From an uncultured Ruminococcus sp. (lineage in GTDB: Bacteria; Bacillota; Clostridia; Lachnospirales; Lachnospiraceae), in contig CAJFGR010000020.1 of assembly GCA_904377845.1 (NCBI GenBank), positions 1 to 39,281 of the forward strand: 39,281 nucleotides of DNA, in the 5' to 3' direction. The position numbers and the translations under genes are program-made. Positions 15,607-25,691 of the stretch are shown here, in pieces. Position 1 is the stretch's first letter. Every line of letters starts with the position of its first letter. The notes beneath the pieces are model-generated. The model did not search any database. It saw nothing but the letters and a program-made list of their open reading frames with translations, and was not told the DNA's origin.

Positions 15607-17037
15607 TTACGCTTTATCTATATTTTTCAGTGTTTTCTTAAACTGAACTGCAAACAGGATTGCCGTAAATGTCACTGCCAGCAGATCGGCAATGGGTTCC
15701 GCCATATATACAGCCATTGCCTGGTTTGACCGGATCATATGCGGCATAATATAAATCAATGGTATCAGAAGGATAAACTTCCGCATAACTGCAACGATAA
15801 TGGATTCTGCTGCCTTCCCGAGCGCGTTAAAGGTCATCTGGCACGCCATCTGTATACCAAAGAGGAACATAGATCCCATATAAATACGGAGAGCTGTCTT
15901 CGTGTATTCCATCAACTGTCCGTCAGAGGTAAACATCGCTGCAAATCCTCCCGGCAGCAGCATAACTAAAAGCCACAACAAAACCGAATATCCAAGGCTG
16001 ACTTTAAGCAGAAGTTTAAAAGCAGCCCGCACCCTTCCGGGATCTCCCGCGCCATAACAGTAGCTGATGATGGGCTGTGCTCCCTGCCCCAGTCCCTGGA
16101 GAGGCAGCATTGCAAACTGCATTACACTTGTAAGGATTGTCATAGCTCCGACTGCAATATCTCCCCCGTAATTTTGCAGAGAACTGTTAAAGCATACGGA
16201 AATTACACTCTCGCTGGCCTGCATAATAAACGTGGCAGCCCCAAGCGCCAGGCAGGGAAGTATGATCTTAGGTGTCAGACCCAGATTTCTCTTCTTTATC
16301 TTCAGGAATGTCTTCTTCCCGCACAGGAAAGCGACTACCCAGATACAGGAAAGTGCCTGTGAAATAATCGTAGCAAGTGCAGCTCCTCGCACATCCATAT
16401 TTAGGCCGAAGATAAAGATCGGGTCCAGGATGATATTTGCTACCGCACCGATCAGGACGGAAAGCATTCCCGTCTTTGCAAATCCCTGAGCTGTAATAAA
16501 TGCATTCATACCAAGGGTAATCTCTACAAAGATTGTTCCCAGAGCATAAATATTCATATAGCTGACGCCGTATTCGACCGTATTTTCGCTGGCTCCGAAT
16601 GCCATAAGAAAATCTCTGTTCCAGACCAGCAGAACGGCTGTAAGTATTACAGATATAATAATCTGGAGAACAAAGCAGTTTCCCAGCGTCTTCTCTGCTG
16701 ATTCTTTATCTTTTTTGCCCATAAATATGGAAGCACGCGGAGCACCGCCGTAGCCTACCAATGCCGCAAAAGCAGAAACGATCATAATCAGCGGCATACA
16801 GACGCCTACGCCTGTCAGGGCCGTTGCGCCAATATCCGGGATATGTCCGATGTAAATCCTGTCGACAATGTTGTAAAGCATATTTATCAGCTGTGCCGCT
16901 ACTGTCGGCAGCGCCAGCTTAAGAAGCAGCTTTCCCAGAGGTTCTGTCCGCAGGAATTCTTTGTCTTCGTTTCCTCCCGCGCCGGTGCCGCTTTCTTTTG
17001 TCTGTATTTCTCTCTGGTCCTGTTCTGTCTGTGTCAT
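15607..17037 (-). CDS. MATE-family multidrug/sodium efflux transporter
   Basis: A 476-residue, 12-helix MATE protein: an N-terminal hydrophilic 30 residues, then KLALPTVAAQLINMLYNIVDRIYIG, the MATE start motif, and the second-half repeat LPLQGLGQGAQPIISYCYGAG. It should expel organic cations or metabolites using Na+ or H+. The ATG at 17037 overlaps the marR stop (ATGA), and GGAAGGGATTGGTC is upstream; a TTG two codons earlier is also open. It is co-transcribed with and probably controlled by the MarR protein. Confidence 0.9.
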   Translation of the reverse strand: MTQTEQDQREIQTKESGTGAGGNEDKEFLRTEPLGKLLLKLALPTVAAQLINMLYNIVDRIYIGHIPDIGATALTGVGVCMPLIMIVSAFAALVGYGGAPRASIFMGKKDKESAEKTLGNCFVLQIIISVILTAVLLVWNRDFLMAFGASENTVEYGVSYMNIYALGTIFVEITLGMNAFITAQGFAKTGMLSVLIGAVANIILDPIFIFGLNMDVRGAALATIISQALSCIWVVAFLCGKKTFLKIKKRNLGLTPKIILPCLALGAATFIMQASESVISVCFNSSLQNYGGDIAVGAMTILTSVMQFAMLPLQGLGQGAQPIISYCYGAGDPGRVRAAFKLLLKVSLGYSVLLWLLVMLLPGGFAAMFTSDGQLMEYTKTALRIYMGSMFLFGIQMACQMTFNALGKAAESIIVAVMRKFILLIPLIYIMPHMIRSNQAMAVYMAEPIADLLAVTFTAILFAVQFKKTLKNIDKA

Positions 17038-17483
17038 GACCAATCCCTTCCTTCCATTGCTTTTTTTGTATTGTCAAACAGCTTTTGAAGAAAGCGTGTC
17101 TGCATCTCCAGTTCCTCTTTTGTAAAACCATTTAAAACCGTATCCAGAAATTCATCCCTTACTTCATTGACAGTTTCTGTCACCGGTCCTGCCTGAGGCA
17201 TCAGTCTCAGATGGATCTTCCTTCGATCCTCCGTATCGGGTATTCTCTCCAGAAGGGATTTTTGAATCAGGGAGTCTACTCCCTTCGATACCGCTCCTTT
17301 CGAGAGCATACGCAGCTCTACAATATCTGCCGCTGTATCCTTACCCGGGTTATTCTGCAGGAAACTGATAATATCAGCCTCAATCACAGTAAGATTGTGT
17401 TCCGTGCATACCTTTTTCAACAGCTTATCATACAGACGGAAGAGACTCCGCAGTCCTATAAATAATTCTGTGGTTCTTTTCAT
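17034..17483 (-). CDS. MarR-family transcriptional regulator
   Basis: A 149-residue winged-helix protein: helices 1-2 (LFRLYDKLLKKVC), HTH around NLTVIEADIISFLQNNPGKD and SKGAVSKGVDSLI, wing DTEDRRKIHLRL. Likely represses itself and the MATE pump and responds to a pump substrate. Start: AAGGAGGCGCGATGATG offers two adjacent ATGs; the second (17483) has the better 7-nt spacing, 17486 is the alternative, and an ATG at 17507 lies upstream of the ribosome site and is excluded. Confidence 0.88.
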   Translation of the reverse strand: MKRTTELFIGLRSLFRLYDKLLKKVCTEHNLTVIEADIISFLQNNPGKDTAADIVELRMLSKGAVSKGVDSLIQKSLLERIPDTEDRRKIHLRLMPQAGPVTETVNEVRDEFLDTVLNGFTKEELEMQTRFLQKLFDNTKKAMEGRDWS

Positions 17484-17545
17484 CATCGCGCCTCCTTTTT
17501 GGTTCATTTAAAAACCGTTTCTTTGTAAACTGTTTCCAGTAAAAC

Positions 17546-17573
17546 ATTATAGCGCGGCATTCATGATTGTCAA
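17546..17573 (-). promoter_or_regulatory. Promoter of the marR-MATE operon
   Basis: Minus-strand TTGACA (17573-17568) and TATAAT (17551-17546) with a 16-bp spacer, both consensus hexamers. Such a strong promoter is consistent with control by repression. The leader contains GTTTAC/GTTT-rich partial repeats, but no clean dyad was found. Confidence 0.8.
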
Positions 17574-17634
17574 CAGATGGGAGAGAATATTTCTTATATA
17601 AAAAAGGGGTTCTTCAGAAAGATTACATACGCAC

Positions 17635-17663
17635 TTGAAAAAAGGCATAAAAAATAGTATGAT
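17635..17663 (+). promoter_or_regulatory. Promoter of the DUF368 gene
   Basis: TTGAAA (17635-17640), 17 bp, TATGAT (17658-17663), 79 bp before the ATG. It diverges from the marR promoter; between them lie about 60 bp of AT-rich DNA with no other signal seen. Confidence 0.6.
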
Positions 17664-17742
17664 GCTAGGGTTAAAAGGTCATGTCTATTCATGTCTGCAT
17701 GAATAAGTTTGTAAAATCAGAAATGAAAGGATCAATGAACAT

Positions 17743-18588
17743 ATGAATCAGGAAAAGAAAAAGAGTATAAATCCGCTTCAGTTTCTCTACCGCATTCTGC
17801 AGGGTGCGCTGATCGGACTGGGGGCGGTACTGCCCGGCATATCCGGTGGTGTACTGAGTGTAATCTTCGGTATTTACAAGCCGATCATGGAACTTCTGTC
17901 AAACCCGTTTAAAAATTTTAAGACCCACGTTCCTCCGCTGATCCCGGTATTTATCGGCGGCGTTATCGGATTCTTAGGAGTGGCAAATGTGCTTGCCTTT
18001 TTTCTGGAAAAATACCCGGATCCGTCTGTATGTGTCTTTATCGGACTGATCACCGGAATGCTCCCGTCACTGTTCCGGGAGGCGGGCGAACAGGGACGCA
18101 GCAAAGGATCTTTTATCTCCATGTTTATCTGCATGATCGTGATCTTTGCGATACTGATCGGGCTGCAGATGTTCTCTGTTGAAGTAACGCCGAATTTCGC
18201 ATGGTATCTGTTCTGCGGCTTCTGTCTGGCGCTCAGTGTGATCGCTCCGGGAATGAGCTTCTCCACACTGCTCATGCCGCTTGGGCTTTACACGCCATTT
18301 GTGGACGGAATCGGACATTTTGACATGAGTATCCTGATTCCGGCAGGAATCGGAGCTGTTGTTACAGTGATCTGTCTTGCCAAGGCGATCAATGCGCTGT
18401 TTGACCACTTCTATTCTATCGCATTCCATGGCATCATCGGAATCGTGATCGCGGCGACAATTATGATCATCCCGGTATCCGGATTCATGAGTGCAGGGAC
18501 AGCGATTGTGAACATTATATGCATCGTAGTCGGTATTATAATCGCGTTGCTGCTGGATAAATTTAACAGCAGGGTGAAGGTGGAGTAA
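17743..18588 (+). CDS. popT: DUF368 membrane protein, PopT-type undecaprenyl-phosphate translocase
   Basis: A 281-residue polytopic membrane protein. The DUF368 signature is GAVLPGISGGVLSVIFGIY (27-45), with a second related motif SVIAPGMSFSTLLMPLGLY in the middle; about eight hydrophobic segments. DUF368 proteins have been shown to recycle the lipid carrier undecaprenyl phosphate across the membrane for envelope synthesis; assignment here is by family. The start at 17743 has only a weak AAAGG about 12 nt upstream. Monocistronic, with its own promoter and terminator. Confidence 0.85.
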   Translation: MNQEKKKSINPLQFLYRILQGALIGLGAVLPGISGGVLSVIFGIYKPIMELLSNPFKNFKTHVPPLIPVFIGGVIGFLGVANVLAFFLEKYPDPSVCVFIGLITGMLPSLFREAGEQGRSKGSFISMFICMIVIFAILIGLQMFSVEVTPNFAWYLFCGFCLALSVIAPGMSFSTLLMPLGLYTPFVDGIGHFDMSILIPAGIGAVVTVICLAKAINALFDHFYSIAFHGIIGIVIAATIMIIPVSGFMSAGTAIVNIICIVVGIIIALLLDKFNSRVKVE

Positions 18589-18611
18589 TCCGCCTGCCCT
18601 GCTGTTTTCTT
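18565..18611 (+). terminator. Rho-independent terminator of the DUF368 gene
   Basis: Perfect 10-bp arms AACAGCAGGG (18565-18574) and CCCTGCTGTT (18597-18606), followed by TTCTTT. The left arm is inside the last codons of the gene. Confidence 0.8.
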
Positions 18612-18643
18612 TATCGTCTTCTTAATTTGCCTGCAGCATCTGT

Positions 18644-20155
18644 TTAAAGTTCATGTATATCTCCTTCTTCGGTATTTTTACCATCCGATTTATCTGCTAT
18701 CTCCACTGTCCACACATATGTCCCAGCTTTTACTTCAAAGGATTCCATTCCGGGAAGCATGATACGTGCTGTCGTGTTCGGTGGTATTTCAACTGTATAT
18801 TTCATGCCTGCATCATTTTTCTCCCACCGGCAGGAAACTTTCCCGTATATGCTGTCATAGGATGCTCCTGCATAAATAAAGTTTCCGCCCGGCTTCGGAC
18901 TGATCCTGAAATGATTTTCTCCATCAATTCGGATTCCGCACATAGTCTCAAACAACCATGCGCATACTGCGCCCTTGGAATAATGATTCAGTGATGCTAT
19001 CCCGTTCTGTGCTTCTGTTCCTTCCCATGACTCCCATACAGTCGTAGCACCGTGTTTTGGCATAAAGAGCCAGCCGGGCATCTCCTCATTTTCCAGCAGA
19101 CGGTAGGCATATTGCACATTAATATCGGAAAGTACATCAAGAATCAATGGTGTCGACAAAAAGCCTGTCCCCAGACGCCAACCATAGTTGTCCAACGCTT
19201 TAATCAGACGTTTCTGTGCATACTCTCTGCCATTCTTATCCAGCAGGTTCATATACAGCGGGCGCACCAGCATTGCCTGCCGGTCTGTATCAAGAGTAAA
19301 CTCAGGCAGTTTGCGGATTTCCTGATAGGCTCTGCGCACCTGATCCGCGAACTCCCTGTAAAGGGAGGCATCTTTTTTCTCTCCCAGTTCTGATGCAATT
19401 TCTGCCATATATTCCATAACAAAGCAGGTATATGCAGTGGACACCTCAGGATGCGGCAGGATCATGTCTGTCCACTTGTTCGGGTGGACGTCCTCGGGCT
19501 CTGCCCACTCTCCATAGGACTGTCCCACATTTACTGCATACTTTCTGTATGCTTTCGGGATTCGTAAAGGTTTCGACAGGAGTGTATGCTTCCCGCAGCG
19601 TTTCATCATAAACCGTGCATACTTCTTCATACCTTTATAATACTTCTTTAGAATAGAACTGTCTCCATAGTGTTTCCAGAACCGGTATGGAATGAGGACG
19701 CCGGCATCCGCCCATCCTACAGATCCGTTCATGGTATACATATAGGAATCTACTCCGCCTTCCGGGACAATCTGGGGCAGACAGCCATCCTTTCTCTGCC
19801 AGTCATACATATCCTGTACGTATTTTCTGAAAAAGGCCGCGCAGTCAAAGAGCCACGACGCCGTATCAGAGAAGATCTGAGCGTCGCCGGTCCAGCCGTG
19901 TCTCTCCCGTGTAGGGCAGTCCGTCGGGATATCCAGGAAATTGCTCTTAGCGGACCAGACCGTACTCTCCACGAACCGGTTGAGCAGGCTATTTGAGCTG
20001 TCGAAAAAACCAGTCTGTTTCATATCCGAATAAACGGCGATGGCTGTGAAATCCGCTTCTGTCAAATCGAAGAAATCGTCTGCGTCTACCTCGCAGTAGC
20101 GGAAACCGAAGACCGCAAATCTGGTCTTGTATTCATTTTCGCCTTTCTTACTCAA
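18644..20155 (-). pseudogene. GH78 alpha-L-rhamnosidase, 5'-truncated
   Basis: 503 codons that cover only the catalytic and C-terminal part of a GH78 enzyme. Recognisable: FGFRYCEV near residue 16, DIPTDCPTRERHGWTGDAQ (77-95) with the acid region, GWADAGVLIPY, and GATTVWESWEG with the presumed base Glu. Normal GH78 proteins have 300-400 residues before FGFRY; here only about ten codons precede it. The first possible start is TTG at 20155 with no ribosome site, overlapping the GH43 stop, and an in-frame TGA lies just upstream. The 5' half seems to have been deleted together with the GH43 3' end. Probably non-functional, though coupled translation of a fragment cannot be excluded. Confidence 0.8.
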
Positions 20156-21437
20156 AATATTTATAGCCGATCAATGTATGGTTGTGGATACCGGTAATAT
20201 ACTGCTTTCCATTCTCTTCCACAATACATGGTTTTTTCTTTCTGCATTTTCCGTTGCCCACATGAGGCATTCTTCCATCAGTCAGATTACAGGCAATGGA
20301 CGCCGGATAGGTCCCTCGGGCGGCCAGCGGTCCCCTGTTCAGTCCGCATGAAGTCATACATACCTGCCGGATGGAGCCGTCCTTTTCTATCCGTATTTTT
20401 TCCGCACACCCCTGACGGGAATTTGATGTCAGATGAGTATGCCGGTGATAGAAAATGTACCATATGCCATTGATCTGTTCAATACTTCCGTGGTTGTTTC
20501 CTGTCGCAGCAACCCTGTCCTTTGATTTTCTTCCGTTAACCCCGATGTCGCCATTCGATATGATAACACCGCCGTACTCAAAGCCGCGATCCGGATACTG
20601 ACTTACGGCGTAGCAAAGTTCATGATTTACTGAGGAAGAATAAATAAGATAATACATACCGTTTACTTTTCTTATGGAACTCCCCTCAAAAAACGCATGG
20701 CCTTCAAAGGAAGTTCCTTTTGCATCCATCTCGCATGGGATGATACGCTTCGGGGGCTGTTTTACCGTCAGCATATCGTCTTCCAGTTCAACCATATTTG
20801 CCCCCATGATTCCCGGGGCTGATGAATAAATCTCTTCCATCGTTTTTTTCGGAAACATACCGTGCATTATTTTACGGTATATTTTATCCACCATCCGACT
20901 TTTTGCCGGTTTTACGGGTAATGCCCAGCCATAATACAGATAGATATGGCCGTCGTCGTTGATCACACCCGGATCAAAGGGGATAAAATCCAGCATGGTA
21001 CGTCCGTCCGCGTAATGCACATCCCCATAATATTCATATTTTCCCGCCGGAGTATCACAGACTGCCACAGAGACCGGGCCGTCAAAACCGCCTTTACCGG
21101 CAAAAGCCGACAGGCAGTAATACAGATAATATCTGCCGTCCGGTCCCTACGCCACATCGGGAGCATACAGATATTTCCGTTCCCCGGCTCCCTTTACAGT
21201 TTCAGTGTGATGGGGATCCTGGCCGGCGCTGTAGATCGTTCCCTCGCAGCGCCAGTCCGTCAGATCATGGATATCCGCGGAATACACCACATAGTCCAGC
21301 TCACAGAAAGTTTCTCCTCCCGCCCTGTCGTGAGAGCCGAAAATATAAACTCTGTCCCCGAATACATGAGGCTCTCCGTCAGGAATATATTCGTTAAGCG
21401 GAAGATATGGATTAAACACCTGTTTCAATACTGTCAT
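20148..21437 (-). pseudogene. GH43 glycosidase interrupted by an in-frame amber codon
   Basis: A single open frame of 430 codons apart from TAG at 21147-21149. The first part (residues 1-96) has NPYLPLNEYIPDGEPHVFG with the catalytic-base Asp and YLYAPDVA with the pKa-modulating Asp; after the stop, in the same frame, GPDGRYYLYYCLSAFAGKGG continues and the acid Glu is in FFEGSSIRKVNG. Other family members read APDVAQGPDG, so CAG to TAG is the simplest change. The end, HNHTLIGYKYFE, is where many relatives go on into a C-terminal beta-sandwich; that part is probably lost at the junction with the next gene. Start at 21437 with GAAGGAGC upstream, overlapping GH78 by 26 bp. Expected activity: arabinofuranosidase or xylosidase, cytoplasmic. 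Confidence 0.82.
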
Positions 21438-24171
21438 CCGGTTTTGCTCCTTCCTGCTTATTCAGGGCCTTCACGACTGCTTCATACAGCGGTCTCGCCT
21501 CCGGCGCTGCACCCAGCATCTCAGAGAGCGTCATCTGTTTTGCGAACTCAAGCATCGGATTGTCCAGCATCCCCGGGACCATCTTGTTGAACATCTCCAC
21601 TGCAAGCGGCTGCTGCAGGATCTCTCCAAACGTACTGTCCATACTGAACCGTTCCGTTTTCAGGCTGGTCTGTGTGTCATATTCATAGTCATAGACTCCG
21701 GAACCTGTCTCGATCTTCTTCTCTTTTCCCGGAAGAATGATCACTGCGGTTGTATTTGCCGGTATTTCTGCATGGATATGGATCTTTCCGTTTTTACAGC
21801 TGTATCTGCTGGCGATCTTCCCATATGGGGATTCCAGTTCCGCACCTGCTTCTTCGATTCCCTTTACAAACATTGGCTTTATCAGGATCTTCTTATATCC
21901 CGGCTCCATCTGATTGATCCCCGCGATCTTCCGGTACATCCAGTCCCCGATAGAACCGTAGGCATAATGGTTCAGGGAGTTCATACCCGATTCGTCAAAG
22001 GTACCGTCCGGCTTGATGGAATTCCATCTTTCCCAGATCGTTGTCGCTCCCATATTCACCGCATACAGCCATGACGGATAATCCTCCCGCATAAAAAGCG
22101 TTGACGCCATATCATGGGCTCCGTTTTCTGACAAAGCGTGGCAGATATAGGGCGTTCCGACAAATCCGGTCGCCAGATGATTTTTGTGGTTCTCAATATT
22201 CGTAAGCAGCGTTTTTAATATCCTGCCGCGGTCTTTTTCCCTCGCAAGATCAAAGTACAGAGAAAGGATACATCCGGTCTGAGTCTCGCTGACGATACGG
22301 CCTGTCTCTGTATAATACTCTTTCCGGAATGCTTCCAGTGTTTTTTCATACAGTTTTCCATATCTTTCCTCTTCTTCCGCAAGTCCCAGCACTTTTGCCG
22401 TCTGTTTCACCAGATCCGTCACATAGAGATAATATGCGTTTGCGATCATATATTTATCCGTCGCGCCGGTACGGTCTGCACTCTCCTCTTTGTCAAGGGC
22501 AAGCCAGTCACCGTATTGGAATCCGGTCATCCAGAGGCCGTTTTCCTCACAGTGATCTGTAATATAGTCCACCCACTCATGCATACATTTCCAGTTTTCT
22601 TCAAGGATCCTTACATCGCCGTAAGTCTGATATACTACCCACGGGACAATAACTGCCGCATCGCTCCATGCAGAAGAGCTGTACTGTCCCAGAATATCAG
22701 GCACTACATGGGGTACGCCTTTTTCCAGAGAGGAATCCGCCGACACATCCCGCATCCATTTGGTAAAGAACAGCGCTGTATTTCTCAGATAGGAAGCAGT
22801 CCATGAAAACACCTGCGCGTCTCCCATCCAGCCGAGACGTTCATCTCTCTGCGGGCAGTCCGTCGGAATATCAAGGAAATTGTCCCTCATTCCCCATGAA
22901 ATGTTGCTCTGGAGTTGGTTTACCTTTCGATTGGAACAGGAGAAGGTACCGGTCTGCTCCATATCCGAATGCATGACACAGGCGGTAAACATCTCCGGCT
23001 TCAGCTCCTCGATCCCTTCTACTTTGATATAGCGGAAACCGTGGAAAGTAAAATGCGGGAGAAAGGTCTGTTCTTCTCCATTGCAGATATATGTGTCTTC
23101 CGATTTTGCGGAGCGCAGTGTCTCCGGATAGAAATTTCCGTCCTTATCCAGCGTCTCTGCATGGCGGATCACGATCTTCTGTCCTTTTTCCCCTCTGATC
23201 TTCACTTCCACCAGACCGGTCAGATTCTGCCCGAAATCAACCAGATGCTCTCCTTTAGGCGTCACGATCAGTTCTTTTGCAGGGATCCGTTCCGTGATCC
23301 TGACCGGTTCATTTTCCTGTGCCGTAAGGATCGACTTGTCAAACTCCATGACAGAGACTTTTCCATTCCTGTAATCAGCCGTTACAGTATCGATCGTCTC
23401 GCCCATATAGATCTCGCTGTACCGGATCTCTCCTGTGCGGACACTCCAGTCGGTGTCTGTAGCGACCACTTGTTTTGTGCCGTCTTCATATGTGATATGC
23501 AGCTCCGCAAATGCTCCGACCCGGTCACCGTACCGGTCAGGCTTAAGGTCAAACCCGAAGATTCCCTTATACCATCCGTTCCCCACTGTGATCTCGATCC
23601 GATTCTCCGGATGGATCTGAGAAGTAATATCATACTCCTGATACTGCAGACGCTTATGGTAGCTGGTCCATCCCGGAGTCATACGATCCGCCCCGATCCT
23701 CTCTCCGTTCAGGGACATCTCATAGACTCCCAGCGCTGTGGCATATACGACTGCCTTTTTTACCGGTTTCTCCGCCTGGAAATCTTTCCAGAAAACAGGA
23801 CATGCCGTCTCATCCTCCGGCAAATCATGAGTGATCATCTCCGCCTGAAACTGCATCGGATCAAAAATACCCGTTTCAAACGTTGCCTCCGCACTGTCCG
23901 CATTTCCGTAATTATCCCATACTGTCACTTTTACATTATATACTGTCTCTGAGCTGAGTTCTTTCCCCGCGTAAGGGATCAGGACTGAATCGCTGCTTTC
24001 TTTCATCCCGGTGTCCCAGACGGTCTCCGTTCCGTTCCAAACCTGTATCCGATACAGATTCTGAACAGTATTCTGTTTATCCGCGTTCATTTTCCATGAA
24101 AAACGCGGACTTTTTACGGTTAGTCCAAAAGGTGACCTTCTGTATTCTGTTTTAAAGTCATAGATTTTCAT
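21412..24171 (-). CDS. GH78 alpha-L-rhamnosidase with C-terminal helical module
   Basis: A 919-residue cytoplasmic enzyme (no signal peptide) that should remove terminal alpha-L-rhamnose. N-terminal beta-sandwich domains (about 1-330), FHGFRYIKVEG before the catalytic (alpha/alpha)6 barrel, DIPTDCPQRDERLGWMGDAQ with the acid region, and GATTIWERWNS with the presumed base. After the C-terminal beta-domain, residues 843-919 form an extra helical tail (STFGEILQQP... MTLSEMLGAAP...) that is also found at the end of the GH3 gene in this locus. GGGAGAG precedes the ATG. A hairpin separates it from the upstream transporter, and GH43 overlaps its end. Confidence 0.93.
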   Translation of the reverse strand: MKIYDFKTEYRRSPFGLTVKSPRFSWKMNADKQNTVQNLYRIQVWNGTETVWDTGMKESSDSVLIPYAGKELSSETVYNVKVTVWDNYGNADSAEATFETGIFDPMQFQAEMITHDLPEDETACPVFWKDFQAEKPVKKAVVYATALGVYEMSLNGERIGADRMTPGWTSYHKRLQYQEYDITSQIHPENRIEITVGNGWYKGIFGFDLKPDRYGDRVGAFAELHITYEDGTKQVVATDTDWSVRTGEIRYSEIYMGETIDTVTADYRNGKVSVMEFDKSILTAQENEPVRITERIPAKELIVTPKGEHLVDFGQNLTGLVEVKIRGEKGQKIVIRHAETLDKDGNFYPETLRSAKSEDTYICNGEEQTFLPHFTFHGFRYIKVEGIEELKPEMFTACVMHSDMEQTGTFSCSNRKVNQLQSNISWGMRDNFLDIPTDCPQRDERLGWMGDAQVFSWTASYLRNTALFFTKWMRDVSADSSLEKGVPHVVPDILGQYSSSAWSDAAVIVPWVVYQTYGDVRILEENWKCMHEWVDYITDHCEENGLWMTGFQYGDWLALDKEESADRTGATDKYMIANAYYLYVTDLVKQTAKVLGLAEEEERYGKLYEKTLEAFRKEYYTETGRIVSETQTGCILSLYFDLAREKDRGRILKTLLTNIENHKNHLATGFVGTPYICHALSENGAHDMASTLFMREDYPSWLYAVNMGATTIWERWNSIKPDGTFDESGMNSLNHYAYGSIGDWMYRKIAGINQMEPGYKKILIKPMFVKGIEEAGAELESPYGKIASRYSCKNGKIHIHAEIPANTTAVIILPGKEKKIETGSGVYDYEYDTQTSLKTERFSMDSTFGEILQQPLAVEMFNKMVPGMLDNPMLEFAKQMTLSEMLGAAPEARPLYEAVVKALNKQEGAKPDDSIETGV

Positions 24172-24196
24172 AGTCGCTCTCCCTTATTTACAAATT

Positions 24197-24217
24197 GCCC
24201 CGCCGGATCAGCGGGGC
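24197..24217 (-). terminator. GC-rich hairpin between GPH transporter and GH78
   Basis: Arms GCCCCGC (24197-24203) and GCGGGGC (24211-24217) with a 7-nt loop. On the minus strand it is followed only by AATTTGT, so it may be a leaky terminator or an mRNA-stabilising stem that sets differential expression within the locus. Confidence 0.5.
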
Positions 24218-24239
24218 TGTTTATATAATGTTTGATTAT

Positions 24240-25655
24240 TTACGCCTGTTCTTTTTCTGCGCTCTTCCTTTTTTCCAGTTCTTTCTGGATTTCCGGAAGT
24301 TTCTTTTCCAGATCAAATTTCATAGCCACAATAAACATGATTACGAAAATCGCCAGCGGAGCATAGATATTGAATGTAAAAATTGCCTGTTTCACTGCCG
24401 GAGTCAGGACCGTCATCGTCGATTCATATGCGGCGATCGCCAGGCACCATCCGATCAGTGATGTACCCAGACCGTTTCCTACTTTGGAGCCGAAGCTGGC
24501 TGCCGCCTGAGCTGATCCGACCAATCTCCTGCCAAATTTGTATTCACTATAATCAATGGACATTGCAGTAAGGACACCCAGCAGGCACATCATCGGAATA
24601 TTGGCAAATGTAGAGAAGCAGCCAAGTACCGCATTATAAACAAAGTTGTATGGATTAATAAGCCTGAGCACATTTCCGACAATGCCGATCACAAAGGAAA
24701 AGCGGAGTGTTTTTGTGATACCCAGCTTTTTGATCAGGACCGGGGTGATCACAAAACCGATGATGGTCGGGATCAATCCCACACCGCCGAGAATACCTAC
24801 CAGATTATCATCGCCGTAAATCCATTTGCAGTAGTATGTTCCGGAGGAATTGGAAAGTCCGTAAAATACATTTGCGCAGACAGCAAGAATCAGCGACATC
24901 ACCCAGTATTTATTGTGGAACAGACATTTAAAAGTCTCCTTAAAAGGAATTTTTTCCTCTTCCGGTTCCTTCCCGGTTTCAGATGTCTGTCCATCTGCTG
25001 CCGGGTATTCTTTGCTTGTCTTCCATGTTATAAAGAGCAGCAGTGCGGAGATAACTGCCAGAACCGCGCTAAACATGATCCACGCTTTCTGGTCACCGCC
25101 CAGCATATTGGTGATAGGTATGATCATTACCGCAATGATCATGCCCGATACATATCCTGCCGCTGCACGCCATGTTCCGATATTGGCACGTTCTTCTTGA
25201 CTGTTAGTACGAACAACACTGATTGCCTGATAAGGCACGCAGATGATCGTATAGATTACCGCTGTGAACAAGAAATTTGTAATAAACATATAAAGAACCT
25301 GCAGCGGCGTGCCTACATTAGCCGGAACTGTAAACATCAAAATCATCATAATTGCAGTGGGCAAGACCATGCGCAGGATCCACGGACGATATTTTTCTTT
25401 GCCCGATGCTGTGTGGTCAACAATATATCCCATGATGATATCTGTAAAGGCATCCAGAATCTTAACAATCAGGAGGGTTGTTGCTATCGCTCCGGCGGCA
25501 ACTCCGACTTTTTCTGTATAGAAATATGTAAGCTGTCCGACCAGACCGCTGATTGCGTTCAGCGAGAACTGACCTGTTGCATCTCCCAGGTAATCAGGAA
25601 TCCTCATTACTTTCTGAATCCCCATCTTGTCTTTTCCCAATGGTTTCTTTGCCAT
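24240..25655 (-). CDS. GPH-family (MelB-type) sugar:cation symporter
   Basis: A 471-residue, 12-helix MFS protein of the glycoside-pentoside-hexuronide family. The N-terminal YLGDATGQFSLNAI and KILDAFTDIIMGYIVD with RPWIL are the family's signature region, and the central loop around residues 190-215 is charged. It should import a glycoside or oligosaccharide with Na+ or H+. Located between GH3 and GH78, all on one strand, so the imported substrate is probably a rhamnose/glucose-containing glycoside hydrolysed inside the cell. GAAAGGAAGAGAG precedes the ATG. Confidence 0.9.
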   Translation of the reverse strand: MAKKPLGKDKMGIQKVMRIPDYLGDATGQFSLNAISGLVGQLTYFYTEKVGVAAGAIATTLLIVKILDAFTDIIMGYIVDHTASGKEKYRPWILRMVLPTAIMMILMFTVPANVGTPLQVLYMFITNFLFTAVIYTIICVPYQAISVVRTNSQEERANIGTWRAAAGYVSGMIIAVMIIPITNMLGGDQKAWIMFSAVLAVISALLLFITWKTSKEYPAADGQTSETGKEPEEEKIPFKETFKCLFHNKYWVMSLILAVCANVFYGLSNSSGTYYCKWIYGDDNLVGILGGVGLIPTIIGFVITPVLIKKLGITKTLRFSFVIGIVGNVLRLINPYNFVYNAVLGCFSTFANIPMMCLLGVLTAMSIDYSEYKFGRRLVGSAQAAASFGSKVGNGLGTSLIGWCLAIAAYESTMTVLTPAVKQAIFTFNIYAPLAIFVIMFIVAMKFDLEKKLPEIQKELEKRKSAEKEQA

Positions 25656-25691
25656 TTTCTCTCTTCCTTTCTCTTCATTCTTCCTGATCTG

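Noticed and set aside
21147-21149. Pyrrolysine or programmed readthrough of the GH43 TAG
   Set aside because: No pyl genes or context signals seen; CAG-to-TAG mutation or error is simpler, and TAG is used as a normal stop elsewhere (hdrA).
22915-23952. 345-residue plus-strand open frame antisense to GH78
   Set aside because: The opposite strand encodes a clear GH78 with conserved motifs; the antisense frame has none.
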